A program made the position numbers and the translations under genes. Under the pieces are notes generated by a model. The model did not search any database and was not told the DNA's origin. It saw nothing but the letters and a program-made list of their open reading frames with translations. A DNA stretch of 28,540 nt from a virus, in the IMG/VR virus record IMGVR_UViG_3300012263_000013, positions 1 through 28,540 of that record, one strand, 5' to 3'. Positions 12,008 through 18,802 of the stretch are shown piece by piece. The first letter of the stretch is position 1. Each line of letters begins with the position of its first letter.

Positions 12008-12593
12008 CTTGTCTTACCTTTGTTGCAATTGTTTTATGAATGCCCGGATTAATCCGTAGCACATGAGGCATCATTGTGTGTCTAATATAGTTTCTACTAT
12101 AGCATGTATCTTTGTTGCTGTCATCCTCGATGTGTGGCACATTGTGCATTGCTGCCCATAATTCTAGATCTCTCTTGCGATTGAGTCTAAATGGACGTAA
12201 GACATTTCCTCGTGTACGTGGAATAATTTTGCCTGTGCCGTGTATGCTGCTGAACAGCCAAGTTTCTACACAATCATCTAGGTGATGACATGTGATAATT
12301 GGCATATCAGTAAACCTGTCAAAAAACTTGTATCTTCGTGTTCTCCACTCTGCTTCCTTATTAGACACAGGCACATCTAATTCTTGTACACATGGATACC
12401 AATCAATGTCTCTTGTACGGCAATACTCGGATAAAAACCGATAAGCCGTATCTCCATGCGGGGTGCCGTGATGATAGTGCAACACTGTTACTTTGTGATT
12501 TCGACGCAGAAAGTCTAGTGCTGCCATACTATCAATTCCGCCAGAGCATGCTAGATAAATATCTCGAGGAAGTTTGCCTTGCAACTTGATCAT
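12000..12593 (-). CDS. tilS: TilS-like tRNA(Ile)-lysidine synthase, N-terminal domain only, 197 aa
   Basis: An N-type ATP pyrophosphatase: ACSGGIDSMAALDFL (about residues 16-30) is the PP-loop SGGxDS. ITCHHLDDCVETWLF matches the HHxDDQxET motif of TilS. PRTRGNVLRPF and YSRNYIRHTMMPHV match the conserved PL/R...RNxIRxxxxP segment. TilS adds lysine to C34 of the CAT tRNA-Ile so that it reads AUA. The C-terminal tRNA-binding domains of bacterial enzymes are missing; short N-domain-only forms exist. The phage's own CAT tRNA at 7133-7209 is a possible substrate. Cytoplasmic; in the middle of the long hypothetical operon. Confidence 0.88.
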   Translation of the reverse strand: MIKLQGKLPRDIYLACSGGIDSMAALDFLRRNHKVTVLHYHHGTPHGDTAYRFLSEYCRTRDIDWYPCVQELDVPVSNKEAEWRTRRYKFFDRFTDMPIITCHHLDDCVETWLFSSIHGTGKIIPRTRGNVLRPFRLNRKRDLELWAAMHNVPHIEDDSNKDTCYSRNYIRHTMMPHVLRINPGIHKTIATKVRQDG

Positions 12594-12883
12594 TTCTTTG
12601 CGGCCTTGTACTTCTTATAATGATATATACTGTTGTATGGCACCGGTACTGATGTAAGTTGAATCTTTAAAAACTCGGCATTGCTAACGTCGCCGCTTTT
12701 GTATCTGTCCTTGATACAAACTCGTCTGTCAGTTTTTGTATCAAATCTCCAAATTCTATCACTTCCGTAATCTATATTTATTTTGTCAACACACTCTTTG
12801 TTCACTGGCATGTAGTAATACTGAATTGGACTAGTAATATAAGTGTTTTTGGTATACTCGTAATATTCAATGTACCTTGTCAT
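12590..12883 (-). CDS. Hypothetical protein, 97 aa
   Basis: Very tyrosine-rich start (MTRYIEYYEYTKNTYITSPI), then IDYGSDRIWRFDTKTDRRVC and a basic C-terminus KKYKAAKK. Overlaps both neighbours by 4 nt (ATGA). Unrecognised. Confidence 0.65.
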   Translation of the reverse strand: MTRYIEYYEYTKNTYITSPIQYYYMPVNKECVDKINIDYGSDRIWRFDTKTDRRVCIKDRYKSGDVSNAEFLKIQLTSVPVPYNSIYHYKKYKAAKK

Positions 12884-13350
12884 TCTGGTACTACCTTATG
12901 TCCTTTTAACTCCAGCATGGTCACATGCTTGGGCTTGAGCCATTTTGTTTCAGAAATACTCATACAAGGAATAACAATGTCATTGTTATTGAAGAAATAT
13001 GCTGCTAGTTGCCAACTCAAATATGTAGACTTACCCGATAATCGCCCAGCAGCGTGTATACCAAGTTGGCCGTAGCTGTTGTTGGGCCGCAGTGCCCGTC
13101 CAATAGATTGTACACCATAGAGACTTGTACTATAGAGACTTGAACTAGTCGGTTTGGTCACCAATGTGCCACCTTGGATTGGCACGTTTGGAAACACATA
13201 ATCAACAATCTTTGACTTTTCCGGAACAGGAAACACTAGGCATTTTGCATAGCCCAGTCTCGGCATGCGATATGCATCACACGCATCTTTTCGTTGTTTG
13301 AGTCGATGGTCAAGGCTTACTTCAAAACGTAGGGCGCGGCGCGTTTTCAT
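12880..13350 (-). CDS. Hypothetical protein, 156 aa
   Basis: Basic N-terminus (MKTRRALRFEVSLDHRLKQRKDA), then YAKCLVFPVPEKSKIVDYVFPNVP. A Ser/Thr/Tyr-rich stretch in the middle is followed by a more ordered C-terminal half (LSWQLAAYFFNNNDIVIPCM). ATG overlaps the upstream gene by 29 nt and the stop overlaps downstream by 4. No family recognised. Confidence 0.6.
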   Translation of the reverse strand: MKTRRALRFEVSLDHRLKQRKDACDAYRMPRLGYAKCLVFPVPEKSKIVDYVFPNVPIQGGTLVTKPTSSSLYSTSLYGVQSIGRALRPNNSYGQLGIHAAGRLSGKSTYLSWQLAAYFFNNNDIVIPCMSISETKWLKPKHVTMLELKGHKVVPE

Positions 13351-13675
13351 CTTCTTCTCCTTTTAACACTCTCCATGTATACGCCTTCTCAGCAGCTAGG
13401 GCCCAGGCGGCCCGTCTGCCATCTACATCTCTTACCCAATCCATCATAATTTGCTCATTTCCAAAACTGCCGTTTGGAAAGTTTTGAAATACTGAAAATG
13501 CAATATTAGCAAGTATTTCTCTGTTTTGATGATCTGCGTTGTTGGAAGCTCTAAACAAGTCGTTGCACAGCACCGCCTCTAGAAATCCTCCGGGCATGCA
13601 TCCAAACATCAAATAGTCAGAGGCGCTTTGTGTTGTCCGCGATTGCCCTACTTCGAAGTCAATATACATAGTCAT
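13322..13675 (-). CDS. Conserved phage hypothetical protein, 117 aa
   Basis: The ATG at 13675 (MTMYIDFEVGQSRTTQ) overlaps the upstream stop as ATGA and is preferred over the longer frame. MPGGFLEAVLCNDLFRASNNADHQNR is a pattern found in T4-like phage proteins (GGFL.AVL.NDL...AD..NR). Function unknown. Confidence 0.7.
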   Translation of the reverse strand: MTMYIDFEVGQSRTTQSASDYLMFGCMPGGFLEAVLCNDLFRASNNADHQNREILANIAFSVFQNFPNGSFGNEQIMMDWVRDVDGRRAAWALAAEKAYTWRVLKGEEDENAPRPTF

Positions 13676-14019
13676 ATTATCACTCTTTTTGTTGGTTGTG
13701 TTTGTTCTATTCTCCAAACACAAGTACCGTGCTTCCGTATTAGATCTGCTAATCCCTGCGGTGAATCTGTTGCAAGCTCGAGTAGTATGCCTTCGTTGAT
13801 CCCTGCTTTGGCCGTAAACGTCCAAATTTCTGGTGAGCGCTGTGGATTTGCCTGTGCTCGCATAACTAGGAGCCTTATATCAACCGGACTACGAACATGT
13901 TCATTTATGTCTCTGAGAGTTGCTAATAACACTTGGTTTTCGTATGTTGTTATATCAACAATGCACTCAAATCCAAGTGAATCAAACAACGTGACAAATT
14001 TGTGTGCTTTATCAGACAT
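13672..14019 (-). CDS. Hypothetical protein, 115 aa
   Basis: Starts MSDKAHKFVTLFDSLGFECIVDI, with beta-alpha alternation (TTYENQVLLATLRDINEH, VDIRLLVMRAQANPQRSPEI). Overlaps its downstream neighbour by ATGA and abuts the upstream gene. No family recognised. Confidence 0.65.
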   Translation of the reverse strand: MSDKAHKFVTLFDSLGFECIVDITTYENQVLLATLRDINEHVRSPVDIRLLVMRAQANPQRSPEIWTFTAKAGINEGILLELATDSPQGLADLIRKHGTCVWRIEQTQPTKRVII

Positions 14020-14279
14020 CAGGTATCACCTCCTAGGAAGTACTCGCTGTATTTCATAATAAGGAATGTTCTCTTCTTCTCGCTGTAAAAATCAAGCATG
14101 ATGCATTTCTTATTGTAACGCGATTCATGTTGATTCCAGTCCGTGTGGTCTCTCCACGTAAACCCTAGTTTTTCTTTCATCCTGCGGCGCAACAAAAACA
14201 CACTAGGCGGATGATCTTCTTTGAGCTTGGTTATGAACCTTTCAAAGTTTTGGTGGCTGACTTCAATGGGTTTTGTCAT
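14019..14279 (-). CDS. Hypothetical protein, 86 aa
   Basis: ATG at 14279 gives MTKPIEVSHQNFERFITKLK. A basic helical middle (FLLRRRMKEKLGFTWRDHTDW) precedes an ESRYNKKCIMLDFYSEKKRTFLIMKY stretch. It starts inside the end of the membrane-protein gene. No family recognised. Confidence 0.6.
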   Translation of the reverse strand: MTKPIEVSHQNFERFITKLKEDHPPSVFLLRRRMKEKLGFTWRDHTDWNQHESRYNKKCIMLDFYSEKKRTFLIMKYSEYFLGGDT

Positions 14280-14481
14280 ATTCTGCAATCGTGAGGATAT
14301 CTTCTACTTTCCCATCGACCTTAGAGGTCGCTATGTACCCATCGTTGATTAGACTTTCAATGGTTGATGCAATAACAAACTTTCTTTGTGCGTCTGAGAT
14401 CTTTTTAACACCATTTGAGAATCCAACAATGGTGAAAATCACCGCTGTTATAAACAGATAGATGTATACTTCTGTGCTCAT
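14263..14481 (-). CDS. Small membrane protein, 72 aa
   Basis: One N-terminal membrane segment (YIYLFITAVIFTIVGF, residues ~6-21) followed by a basic patch (VKKISDAQRKF) and an acidic helix. Topology would place the tail in the cytoplasm. Overlaps both neighbours. Function unknown. Confidence 0.65.
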   Translation of the reverse strand: MSTEVYIYLFITAVIFTIVGFSNGVKKISDAQRKFVIASTIESLINDGYIATSKVDGKVEDILTIAEYDKTH

Positions 14482-15191
14482 GTGTTCTTCTCCAGTTTTT
14501 GTATTTTCGCATAGTTGACGGCTGTCATTGTCAACCCGGAATCTCTCTCGGTTTCACGTTTCTTAGACTTTGCTCTTAATCTAACAACTTCGCCTATATT
14601 GTACTTTTCGTCTTTAACAAAGCTAATAAGATCGCCGCCCAACCCTACAAAGTACAAATAAAGATCGTGATGTTTAAGGTAAATGCGCTTGAGTACTTCT
14701 ACGTCCCCGTTGATCCATTTTCCTACTGCAATGTCTTGGCTGTTGTAATAGTTGTCTTTGAGATTCTGCTTGTATGCAATTGTGGCAGCTTCGTTTTCAA
14801 TAAATGACGGAATGTATGCCAGCAGCCCGAGGTTTTGCGAAGTTACATCTTCTTGGAGGTATGCAGTATACATGTCTTTTTGAAATTCTGTAAGGCTGTC
14901 CCCAAGTATCAACATAGTAAAGCGCCGGAAGAATTTGTGTGTAGCCTGTGTCTGCAACCTGTCCTGCTCTGTAACAACAGCAGGCACAAAACCATTAGGC
15001 ATTGCAGGCCGGTAGGCTTCGGTTGCAGCCGTAAGGGTTGCAGCCGCAGTAAGAGCTACAATATCTCTGTTGCTGTAACGATGTGCATCAGCCGCATAGT
15101 TACAAGAAATCTTTTCATACCCATTGTTTATGCGGTGTGCAGCAAATGAAATGTTAAGTATATCGTCAAATGCATAACTAAACTGGCCCAT
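14478..15191 (-). CDS. Hypothetical protein, 237 aa; first gene of the long operon
   Basis: MGQFSYAFDDILNISFAAHRINNGYEK start, an Ala-rich helical stretch (ALTAAATLTAATEAYRP), then KFFRRFTMLILGDSLTEFQKDMYTAYL and a C-terminal GEVVRLRAKSKKRETERDSG. The protein resembles uncharacterised proteins of large marine phages. It is the first ORF after the promoter at 15219-15247, and the genes down to 8545 follow with few gaps. No motif that gives a function. Confidence 0.7.
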   Translation of the reverse strand: MGQFSYAFDDILNISFAAHRINNGYEKISCNYAADAHRYSNRDIVALTAAATLTAATEAYRPAMPNGFVPAVVTEQDRLQTQATHKFFRRFTMLILGDSLTEFQKDMYTAYLQEDVTSQNLGLLAYIPSFIENEAATIAYKQNLKDNYYNSQDIAVGKWINGDVEVLKRIYLKHHDLYLYFVGLGGDLISFVKDEKYNIGEVVRLRAKSKKRETERDSGLTMTAVNYAKIQKLEKNT

Positions 15192-15218
15192 GTAACTCTC
15201 CGTTGTTGCTTATGCATT

Positions 15219-15247
15219 ACTATAACAATTACACGCAACAGAGTCAA
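15219..15247 (-). promoter_or_regulatory. sigma70-type promoter, TTGACT-17-TATAGT
   Basis: TTGACT at 15247-15242 and TATAGT at 15224-15219, spacer 17. It heads the run of about 17 closely packed genes to 8545. Confidence 0.8.
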
Positions 15248-15262
15248 CCTCTAATTGTTAAG

Positions 15263-15478
15263 CTACAATCTAAATGTTATCCGTCCTTTGGATAGGTCGT
15301 AAGGTGTCATGTCTAACTTGACCCTGTCACCTTGTACTAGCCTAATTCTAAATTGTCTCATTTTTCCGCCAGTGTAACACGTAACATAATGTCCGTTGTC
15401 AAGTTCAACTTTAAATGTTTGATTAGGGAGCACCTCTACAATGTTCCCTTCAATCTCGATTACTTCTTCTTTTGTCAT
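15263..15478 (-). CDS. infA: Translation initiation factor IF-1, 71 aa
   Basis: The full-length protein aligns by eye with bacterial IF-1: [39 protein letters not shown] and the C-terminal [10 protein letters not shown]-type ending ([14 protein letters not shown]). IF-1 is a single OB fold that binds the ribosomal A site on the 30S subunit and helps IF-2 and IF-3. It is 71 residues, the usual 71-72. AAAGG sits just ahead of the ATG, immediately after a structured leader with its own promoter. A phage copy could keep initiation running or bias it. Very sure of the family. Confidence 0.96.
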   Translation of the reverse strand: MTKEEVIEIEGNIVEVLPNQTFKVELDNGHYVTCYTGGKMRQFRIRLVQGDRVKLDMTPYDLSKGRITFRL

Positions 15479-15484
15479 TTTCTA

Positions 15485-15619
15485 CCTTTGGTGGACGCCC
15501 GTTAGCTACACAGGGTTGGACTCCTGCTTGTAACCCCTAATGCATATTAATTAAATACATTAGGACTTAGTGTTTTAGCAGTAGACCGCGACGGGCGAAG
15601 CGCGGCACTCTACTACATA
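15485..15619 (-). promoter_or_regulatory. Structured leader RNA of infA with a pseudoknot
   Basis: The predicted transcript start lies at its 5' edge. First comes a compound hairpin: AGTAGA/TCTACT and CCGCG/CGCGG with a 3-nt bulge and the loop CTTCGCCCGT (15580-15614). A hairpin of seven paired bases follows at 15536-15564, then a 5-bp one (15513-15517/15532-15536). Finally ACGGGCG (15502-15496) is exactly complementary to CGCCCGT in the first loop, closing a 7-bp pseudoknot. The AAAGG ribosome site of infA follows 7 nt later, so folding could control initiation. I recognise no known riboswitch class. Confidence 0.65.
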
Positions 15620-15625
15620 GTCTTT

Positions 15626-15654
15626 ATTGTATTACACAACTAACAAGTTGTCAA
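15626..15654 (-). promoter_or_regulatory. sigma70-type promoter, TTGACA-17-TACAAT
   Basis: TTGACA at 15654-15649 and TACAAT at 15631-15626, spacer 17. Transcription would start around 15619, at the first base of the infA leader structure. Confidence 0.85.
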
Positions 15655-15656
15655 TC

Positions 15657-15809
15657 TTATTTTATTATGTGTTTTGACGCAAAGTTTTTGCCATTCTTTT
15701 TTCGTTTTAGTGTTCGTTCTAACAAATGTCTTTTAAGCTTTTCGGCTTTTTTAAGTTTTCCCTGCGCCAGCATTGAATACATCAACATTTTTTCTTCTAG
15801 GTATTTCAT
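15657..15809 (-). CDS. Small basic protein, 50 aa
   Basis: Starts MKYLEEKMLMYSMLAQGKLK and continues with a Lys/Arg-rich helix (KKAEKLKRHLLERTLKRKKNG). AAAGGA precedes the ATG. It lies between the alpha/beta hydrolase and the infA promoter, 22 bp after the hydrolase stop, so it probably ends the bS21-to-hydrolase operon. Probably nucleic-acid or ribosome associated by charge only. Confidence 0.6.
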   Translation of the reverse strand: MKYLEEKMLMYSMLAQGKLKKAEKLKRHLLERTLKRKKNGKNFASKHIIK

Positions 15810-15831
15810 ATCTCATTCCTTTAGCTAAATA

Positions 15832-16500
15832 CTATTGGAGCATGAGGGCTTCATATCGTGGTTGGATGATGTGGGCTACGTCATTAGAACACATAACTTC
15901 GTAGTGCGTGTTCTCAACATAGACGCATTCCATGTCATCCTTTCTTTGTTCCATACTTGCTATTGTTACAACACCGTCATTTGGCGCCTTTATGTATGGA
16001 ACAGTTCCAGTGGTGCTTATTATCTGGGTCCACGGAATATTAATTGGCATGCTATTAGCCTCTGTTATAGGACGACTCTTTGAACCAACGTCTCTAAACA
16101 GCGGATAGCTTGGAATAATATACTTGGCCCAATCGGCAATAACAGAACCATTAAATGGTGTACTAATACTTATTCCGCCCACTACGTTGCAATGTTGAGT
16201 TAGGTGCAATCCGTAAATTCCTCCTAAACTGTGGCCTATTACAAATAGAGGCTCTTTGCTACAAACAGAGGAGTGTATAAGATCTAAATTATCATAGAAG
16301 CTGTTTTCACTGGAGTAGTCAATAAGTGTTGCTGGCCAATCCGGTAGTACCAATCTTAGATAATTAAAACTTGTACTGGTTTGCCCAGCACCATGAAGCC
16401 AAACAATATTAGGGCCAACATGTGCAGACTTCTGATGCAATTCCTTTGATTCTATCTTAGGAGTCTTTTTTAAAAAATTAAATGACCAATCCATATACAT
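15832..16500 (-). CDS. Alpha/beta hydrolase (lipase/esterase-like), 222 aa
   Basis: VWLHGAGQ (about residues 33-40) is the oxyanion HG motif, LFVIGHSLGGIYGL carries the nucleophile elbow GHSLGG, APNDGVVTIAS supplies the likely acid Asp, and VENTHYEVMCS the His. A full catalytic triad in the right order, so probably an active serine hydrolase. Substrate unknown. No signal peptide, hence cytoplasmic. It directly follows the bilin reductase (2 bp between stop and start), which suggests a role in the same operon, for example on a membrane lipid, an ester or a bilin side chain, but this is only inference from position. Confidence 0.85.
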   Translation of the reverse strand: MYMDWSFNFLKKTPKIESKELHQKSAHVGPNIVWLHGAGQTSTSFNYLRLVLPDWPATLIDYSSENSFYDNLDLIHSSVCSKEPLFVIGHSLGGIYGLHLTQHCNVVGGISISTPFNGSVIADWAKYIIPSYPLFRDVGSKSRPITEANSMPINIPWTQIISTTGTVPYIKAPNDGVVTIASMEQRKDDMECVYVENTHYEVMCSNDVAHIIQPRYEALMLQ

Positions 16501-16502
16501 AT

Positions 16503-17189
16503 TTATTTGACTTCAGGAAATAGGCAATCTTGTACAAAAGCTGTAACATCATCCTCACTGAGTCCGAGACTTGTCATTGTTTTTGGAGTGTGGGGGTTTT
16601 GCTTTTGATAGTGTGCATATTTGTTTTGTGCAGATTTGATCTCGTCGTGGTCTCCGGCAAAGTTATAATCACCAATTAGGTCCAAATATGAAAAAATACT
16701 ATCTGTACTTAATTGAACTATTTGCTCAAGCTCTTCTGTCTTCTGTACGTTTCCTGCTGCAATCATATGTTCGCTGAAAATAGCTTCTGCCCACTTAGGA
16801 AGTGCTCTTTTCTTTTTCCATTCTAGTGCTGCTGCTTCATCTCCAAACGCTTCTATCATGTCGTGTGCTGGATCAATGGTTGCAGAATAGTCATGAAAGA
16901 ATCCTGTAATTTTATTCTTACCTGCAATAACGTCTAGGCCAAAGATAGGCCCATTGTTGTGCAGGTGAGGAAAAATACAACAATGCATCATCCATAACCC
17001 TTTGGTTTCTCTTGCATCGACTACATCTATGTGGGCACGGCGATATTTTTCTCCAGTCCACACTTGATTGATCCACCCTGGTTGATTGAACTTGGCCATG
17101 CCTGGTTCAAATATTTCTGTACCGGATTGCTCAAAGCTTCTAGTCAGTTCTTGTTGTATTCCTAATAGTGCAGTCCATACCTTACTCAT
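16503..17189 (-). CDS. pcyX: Ferredoxin-dependent bilin reductase, PcyX type, 228 aa
   Basis: Members reduce biliverdin IXalpha with electrons from ferredoxin. Family marks: HCCIFPHLHNNGPIFGLDVIAG (H69, D86), KNKITGFFHDYSA, PKWAEAIFSEH, and the C-terminal TSLG...FVQDCLFPEV. PcyA uses an Asp-His-Glu triad; here the Asp (D86) and His (H69) are kept but the Glu position (RAHIDVV, D55) is Asp. That substitution was reported for PcyX, a viral enzyme that makes phycoerythrobilin. The gene overlaps the heme oxygenase stop by 8 nt, so the two are translationally coupled and likely act in sequence. No ferredoxin is encoded in the window; the host's is probably used. Confidence 0.92.
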   Translation of the reverse strand: MSKVWTALLGIQQELTRSFEQSGTEIFEPGMAKFNQPGWINQVWTGEKYRRAHIDVVDARETKGLWMMHCCIFPHLHNNGPIFGLDVIAGKNKITGFFHDYSATIDPAHDMIEAFGDEAAALEWKKKRALPKWAEAIFSEHMIAAGNVQKTEELEQIVQLSTDSIFSYLDLIGDYNFAGDHDEIKSAQNKYAHYQKQNPHTPKTMTSLGLSEDDVTAFVQDCLFPEVK

Positions 17190-17712
17190 TGCTTAGTTCC
17201 ATGAATAGTTGTATAGCAAACTGAAAACACCGATTTGCTTCGTCTGCCATATCTTCAGACAACCTTGCGCGTACAGTTGTCTTTAGTTCTTCTACATTGT
17301 CGAACTTGTACATCTTACCACTGCCTGGATTTCGCTTGGAGATTATCTGGCCTCCATACATGTCGCCAAAGTGGCGCACATAGACGTGGGCAAGAATGTC
17401 AATAGGGTTTGTTAGTGCTTCGACGTAGTTAATGTATTCGGCTACAACGTTACATACTACTGGCGCGCTGAGTTTATATAACTTATTAAGCTCTTCGATG
17501 TCATCATGAATACTGCTGCTTCTACAAATCTCTTCGATGCCGGTTAGTACCCCGCGTTTTGTGGCATAATATTCCAATGCAACGTAGATGTGATATTGGT
17601 TAAACAGGTATTTGTGATATTCATCAGGGGTCATGCCCGCAAGTAATTTGCGAGCATGTGCTGTACGTTCAGCATCTTGGTGGTATTTCCACGTAAGATC
17701 TTTTAGGCTCAT
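17182..17712 (-). CDS. ho: Heme oxygenase (biliverdin-forming), 176 aa
   Basis: Opens heme to biliverdin IXalpha, CO and Fe(II). LTWKYHQDAERTAHARKLL carries the proximal heme-ligand His (H11) in the usual H..AE context. The distal helix is HFGDMYGGQIISKR, matching GDxxGGQxxxK. EYHKYLFNQYHIYVALE fits the helix between them. About 176 aa, shorter than cyanobacterial HO-1 (~240), as in other compact bacterial and phage forms. Overlaps ClpS by one base and PcyX by 8 nt. Product should feed the next enzyme. Cytoplasmic. Confidence 0.93.
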   Translation of the reverse strand: MSLKDLTWKYHQDAERTAHARKLLAGMTPDEYHKYLFNQYHIYVALEYYATKRGVLTGIEEICRSSSIHDDIEELNKLYKLSAPVVCNVVAEYINYVEALTNPIDILAHVYVRHFGDMYGGQIISKRNPGSGKMYKFDNVEELKTTVRARLSEDMADEANRCFQFAIQLFMELSNE

Positions 17713-18011
17713 TAGTTTTCCTCTATCTTAACTCTTAGAGGAAAGCCGTTGTCTCGACACATGGATGTTGACTCGGCTGCTTTTTGTTCTGCAATTTCGT
17801 GACTGAATACACCAACAACTCCGCTGCCTTCTTCATGAATTTGCATGGTAAGATTGTGAGCTGTTTCTGGCGTGTGCTTGAACAATTCTACCATTAACAT
17901 TACAACAAAATCCATCGGTGTTGAGTCGTCATTTAAGAAGACAACTTTGTATTGACTGGGTTCTTTAAACTTGGCTTTTACTTTTTCTTCAATTTTAATT
18001 TCTGTGCTCAT
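17712..18011 (-). CDS. clpS: ClpS, ClpA/ClpC adaptor for N-end-rule substrates, 99 aa
   Basis: YKVVFLNDDSTPMDFVVMLMVELF contains the LNDD..TPM substrate pocket (Asn-Asp-Asp and Met), AHNLTMQIHEEGSGVVGVFSHEIAE the conserved His and the A-E-x-K region, and FPLRVKIEEN the C-terminal strand. The unstructured N-terminal tail needed to engage ClpA is present. ClpS delivers proteins with bulky N-terminal residues to ClpAP. In an infected cell it could redirect host proteolysis. It sits between bS21 and heme oxygenase with a 1-nt overlap. Confidence 0.94.
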   Translation of the reverse strand: MSTEIKIEEKVKAKFKEPSQYKVVFLNDDSTPMDFVVMLMVELFKHTPETAHNLTMQIHEEGSGVVGVFSHEIAEQKAAESTSMCRDNGFPLRVKIEEN

Positions 18012-18020
18012 ATTACCCTC

Positions 18021-18248
18021 TTAGATATCTGATTTGAGTTGACTTTTTTTAAGTCTGCTGATGGCAGCCTTCTTTGCTTTGCGGTTTTTAGTACCGTTGC
18101 TTTCAAAACTCTCGCGCCGCCGGATCTCTTGGAATAATCCGTCATCAGCTAGCTTCTTCTTTAACTTGCGAAGTGCCTTTGGTACATCGTTTCCTCGAAC
18201 TTCAACTGACATACCTTGATGTCTGTCGGACTTTTGGTGTTTACTCAT
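18021..18248 (-). CDS. rpsU: Ribosomal protein bS21, 75 aa
   Basis: SVEVRGNDVPKALRKLKKKLADDGLFQEIRRRESFESNGTKNRKAKKAA follows the bS21 pattern (V.V..N...ALR.FK......G...E.R.R...E.P...RK.K..A). An extra 12-residue His/Asp/Arg-rich N-terminus precedes it; I keep it because AGAGGA lies at proper distance from this ATG. bS21 sits beside the 16S 3' end and affects mRNA selection. It is the ribosomal protein most often found in phages. First gene of the pigment operon, 8-nt overlap with the upstream gene. Confidence 0.94.
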   Translation of the reverse strand: MSKHQKSDRHQGMSVEVRGNDVPKALRKLKKKLADDGLFQEIRRRESFESNGTKNRKAKKAAISRLKKSQLKSDI

Positions 18249-18624
18249 TATTTCCTCTTAGGATATTTTCTAACCAAGATACATCAAAAATTCTGTTCTT
18301 GCTTATTATATTATACGGGGTTGACCCGTTGTTTGTCAAGTAAAAAGTAGATGGTTGCGCAATTATGTGTGACGTAAACGCCCGTGTTGCCGGGCAGGAG
18401 TTATCAACATCCATAATAGTTATGTTAACTGTTTTTACTAATTGTAGAAGCCATTCTAAATTTTCTTCTAGTGCTTCGTATAAAAACACATTTACTGGCA
18501 AACCGGCGGTTGTTAATATTTGTTGTACCTGTGACTTTAGTATTGCACTCGGAAATATTAATAAAAGACCAAATGTGTCGTTTGGCAATACATCCGGAGG
18601 CGTAATTATTGTAATATCATTCAT
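18241..18624 (-). CDS. Conserved phage hypothetical protein, 127 aa
   Basis: IIDVDNSCPATRAFTSHI-like segment (ITIMDVDNSCPATRAFTSHI), then AQPSTFYLTNNGSTPYNIISKNRIFDVSWLENIL. I have seen this order in uncharacterised proteins of T4-like cyanophages. No catalytic motif. Its coding region contains the promoter for the bS21-to-hydrolase operon. Overlaps both neighbours by 8 nt. Confidence 0.7.
   Translation of the reverse strand: MNDITIITPPDVLPNDTFGLLLIFPSAILKSQVQQILTTAGLPVNVFLYEALEENLEWLLQLVKTVNITIMDVDNSCPATRAFTSHIIAQPSTFYLTNNGSTPYNIISKNRIFDVSWLENILRGNNE
18310..18339 (-). promoter_or_regulatory. Consensus sigma70 promoter, TTGACA-18-TATAAT, inside the upstream gene
   Basis: Both hexamers are perfect (TTGACA 18339-18334, TATAAT 18315-18310) with an 18-bp spacer. 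Transcription would start near 18303, about 55 nt ahead of bS21. It makes bS21-ClpS-heme oxygenase-PcyX-hydrolase a unit that host polymerase can read by itself. Confidence 0.8.
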
Positions 18625-18802
18625 CAGGTGGTGTCTTACTAAAATGCCACACCTCTTCTAGAACTGGTGGCTCTAACGATCCTAACATTGCACATAGATA
18701 TTCCGCAGTTATAGGAGTGTTTGGCATTTTTGGTTTTATTGCTACTGCTACTATTTCTGTTACCGGCTGTGCTCGGTTCATTATGTCTATTAGATGAGTC
18801 AT
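18617..18802 (-). CDS. Hypothetical protein, 61 aa
   Basis: ATG at 18802 (MTHLIDIMNRAQPVTEIVAV) follows a strong GGAGG. The middle (AIKPKMPNTPITAEYLCAMLGSLEPPVLEEVWHF) has Pro-rich turns. Overlaps the next gene by 8 nt. Unrecognised. Confidence 0.6.
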   Translation of the reverse strand: MTHLIDIMNRAQPVTEIVAVAIKPKMPNTPITAEYLCAMLGSLEPPVLEEVWHFSKTPPDE

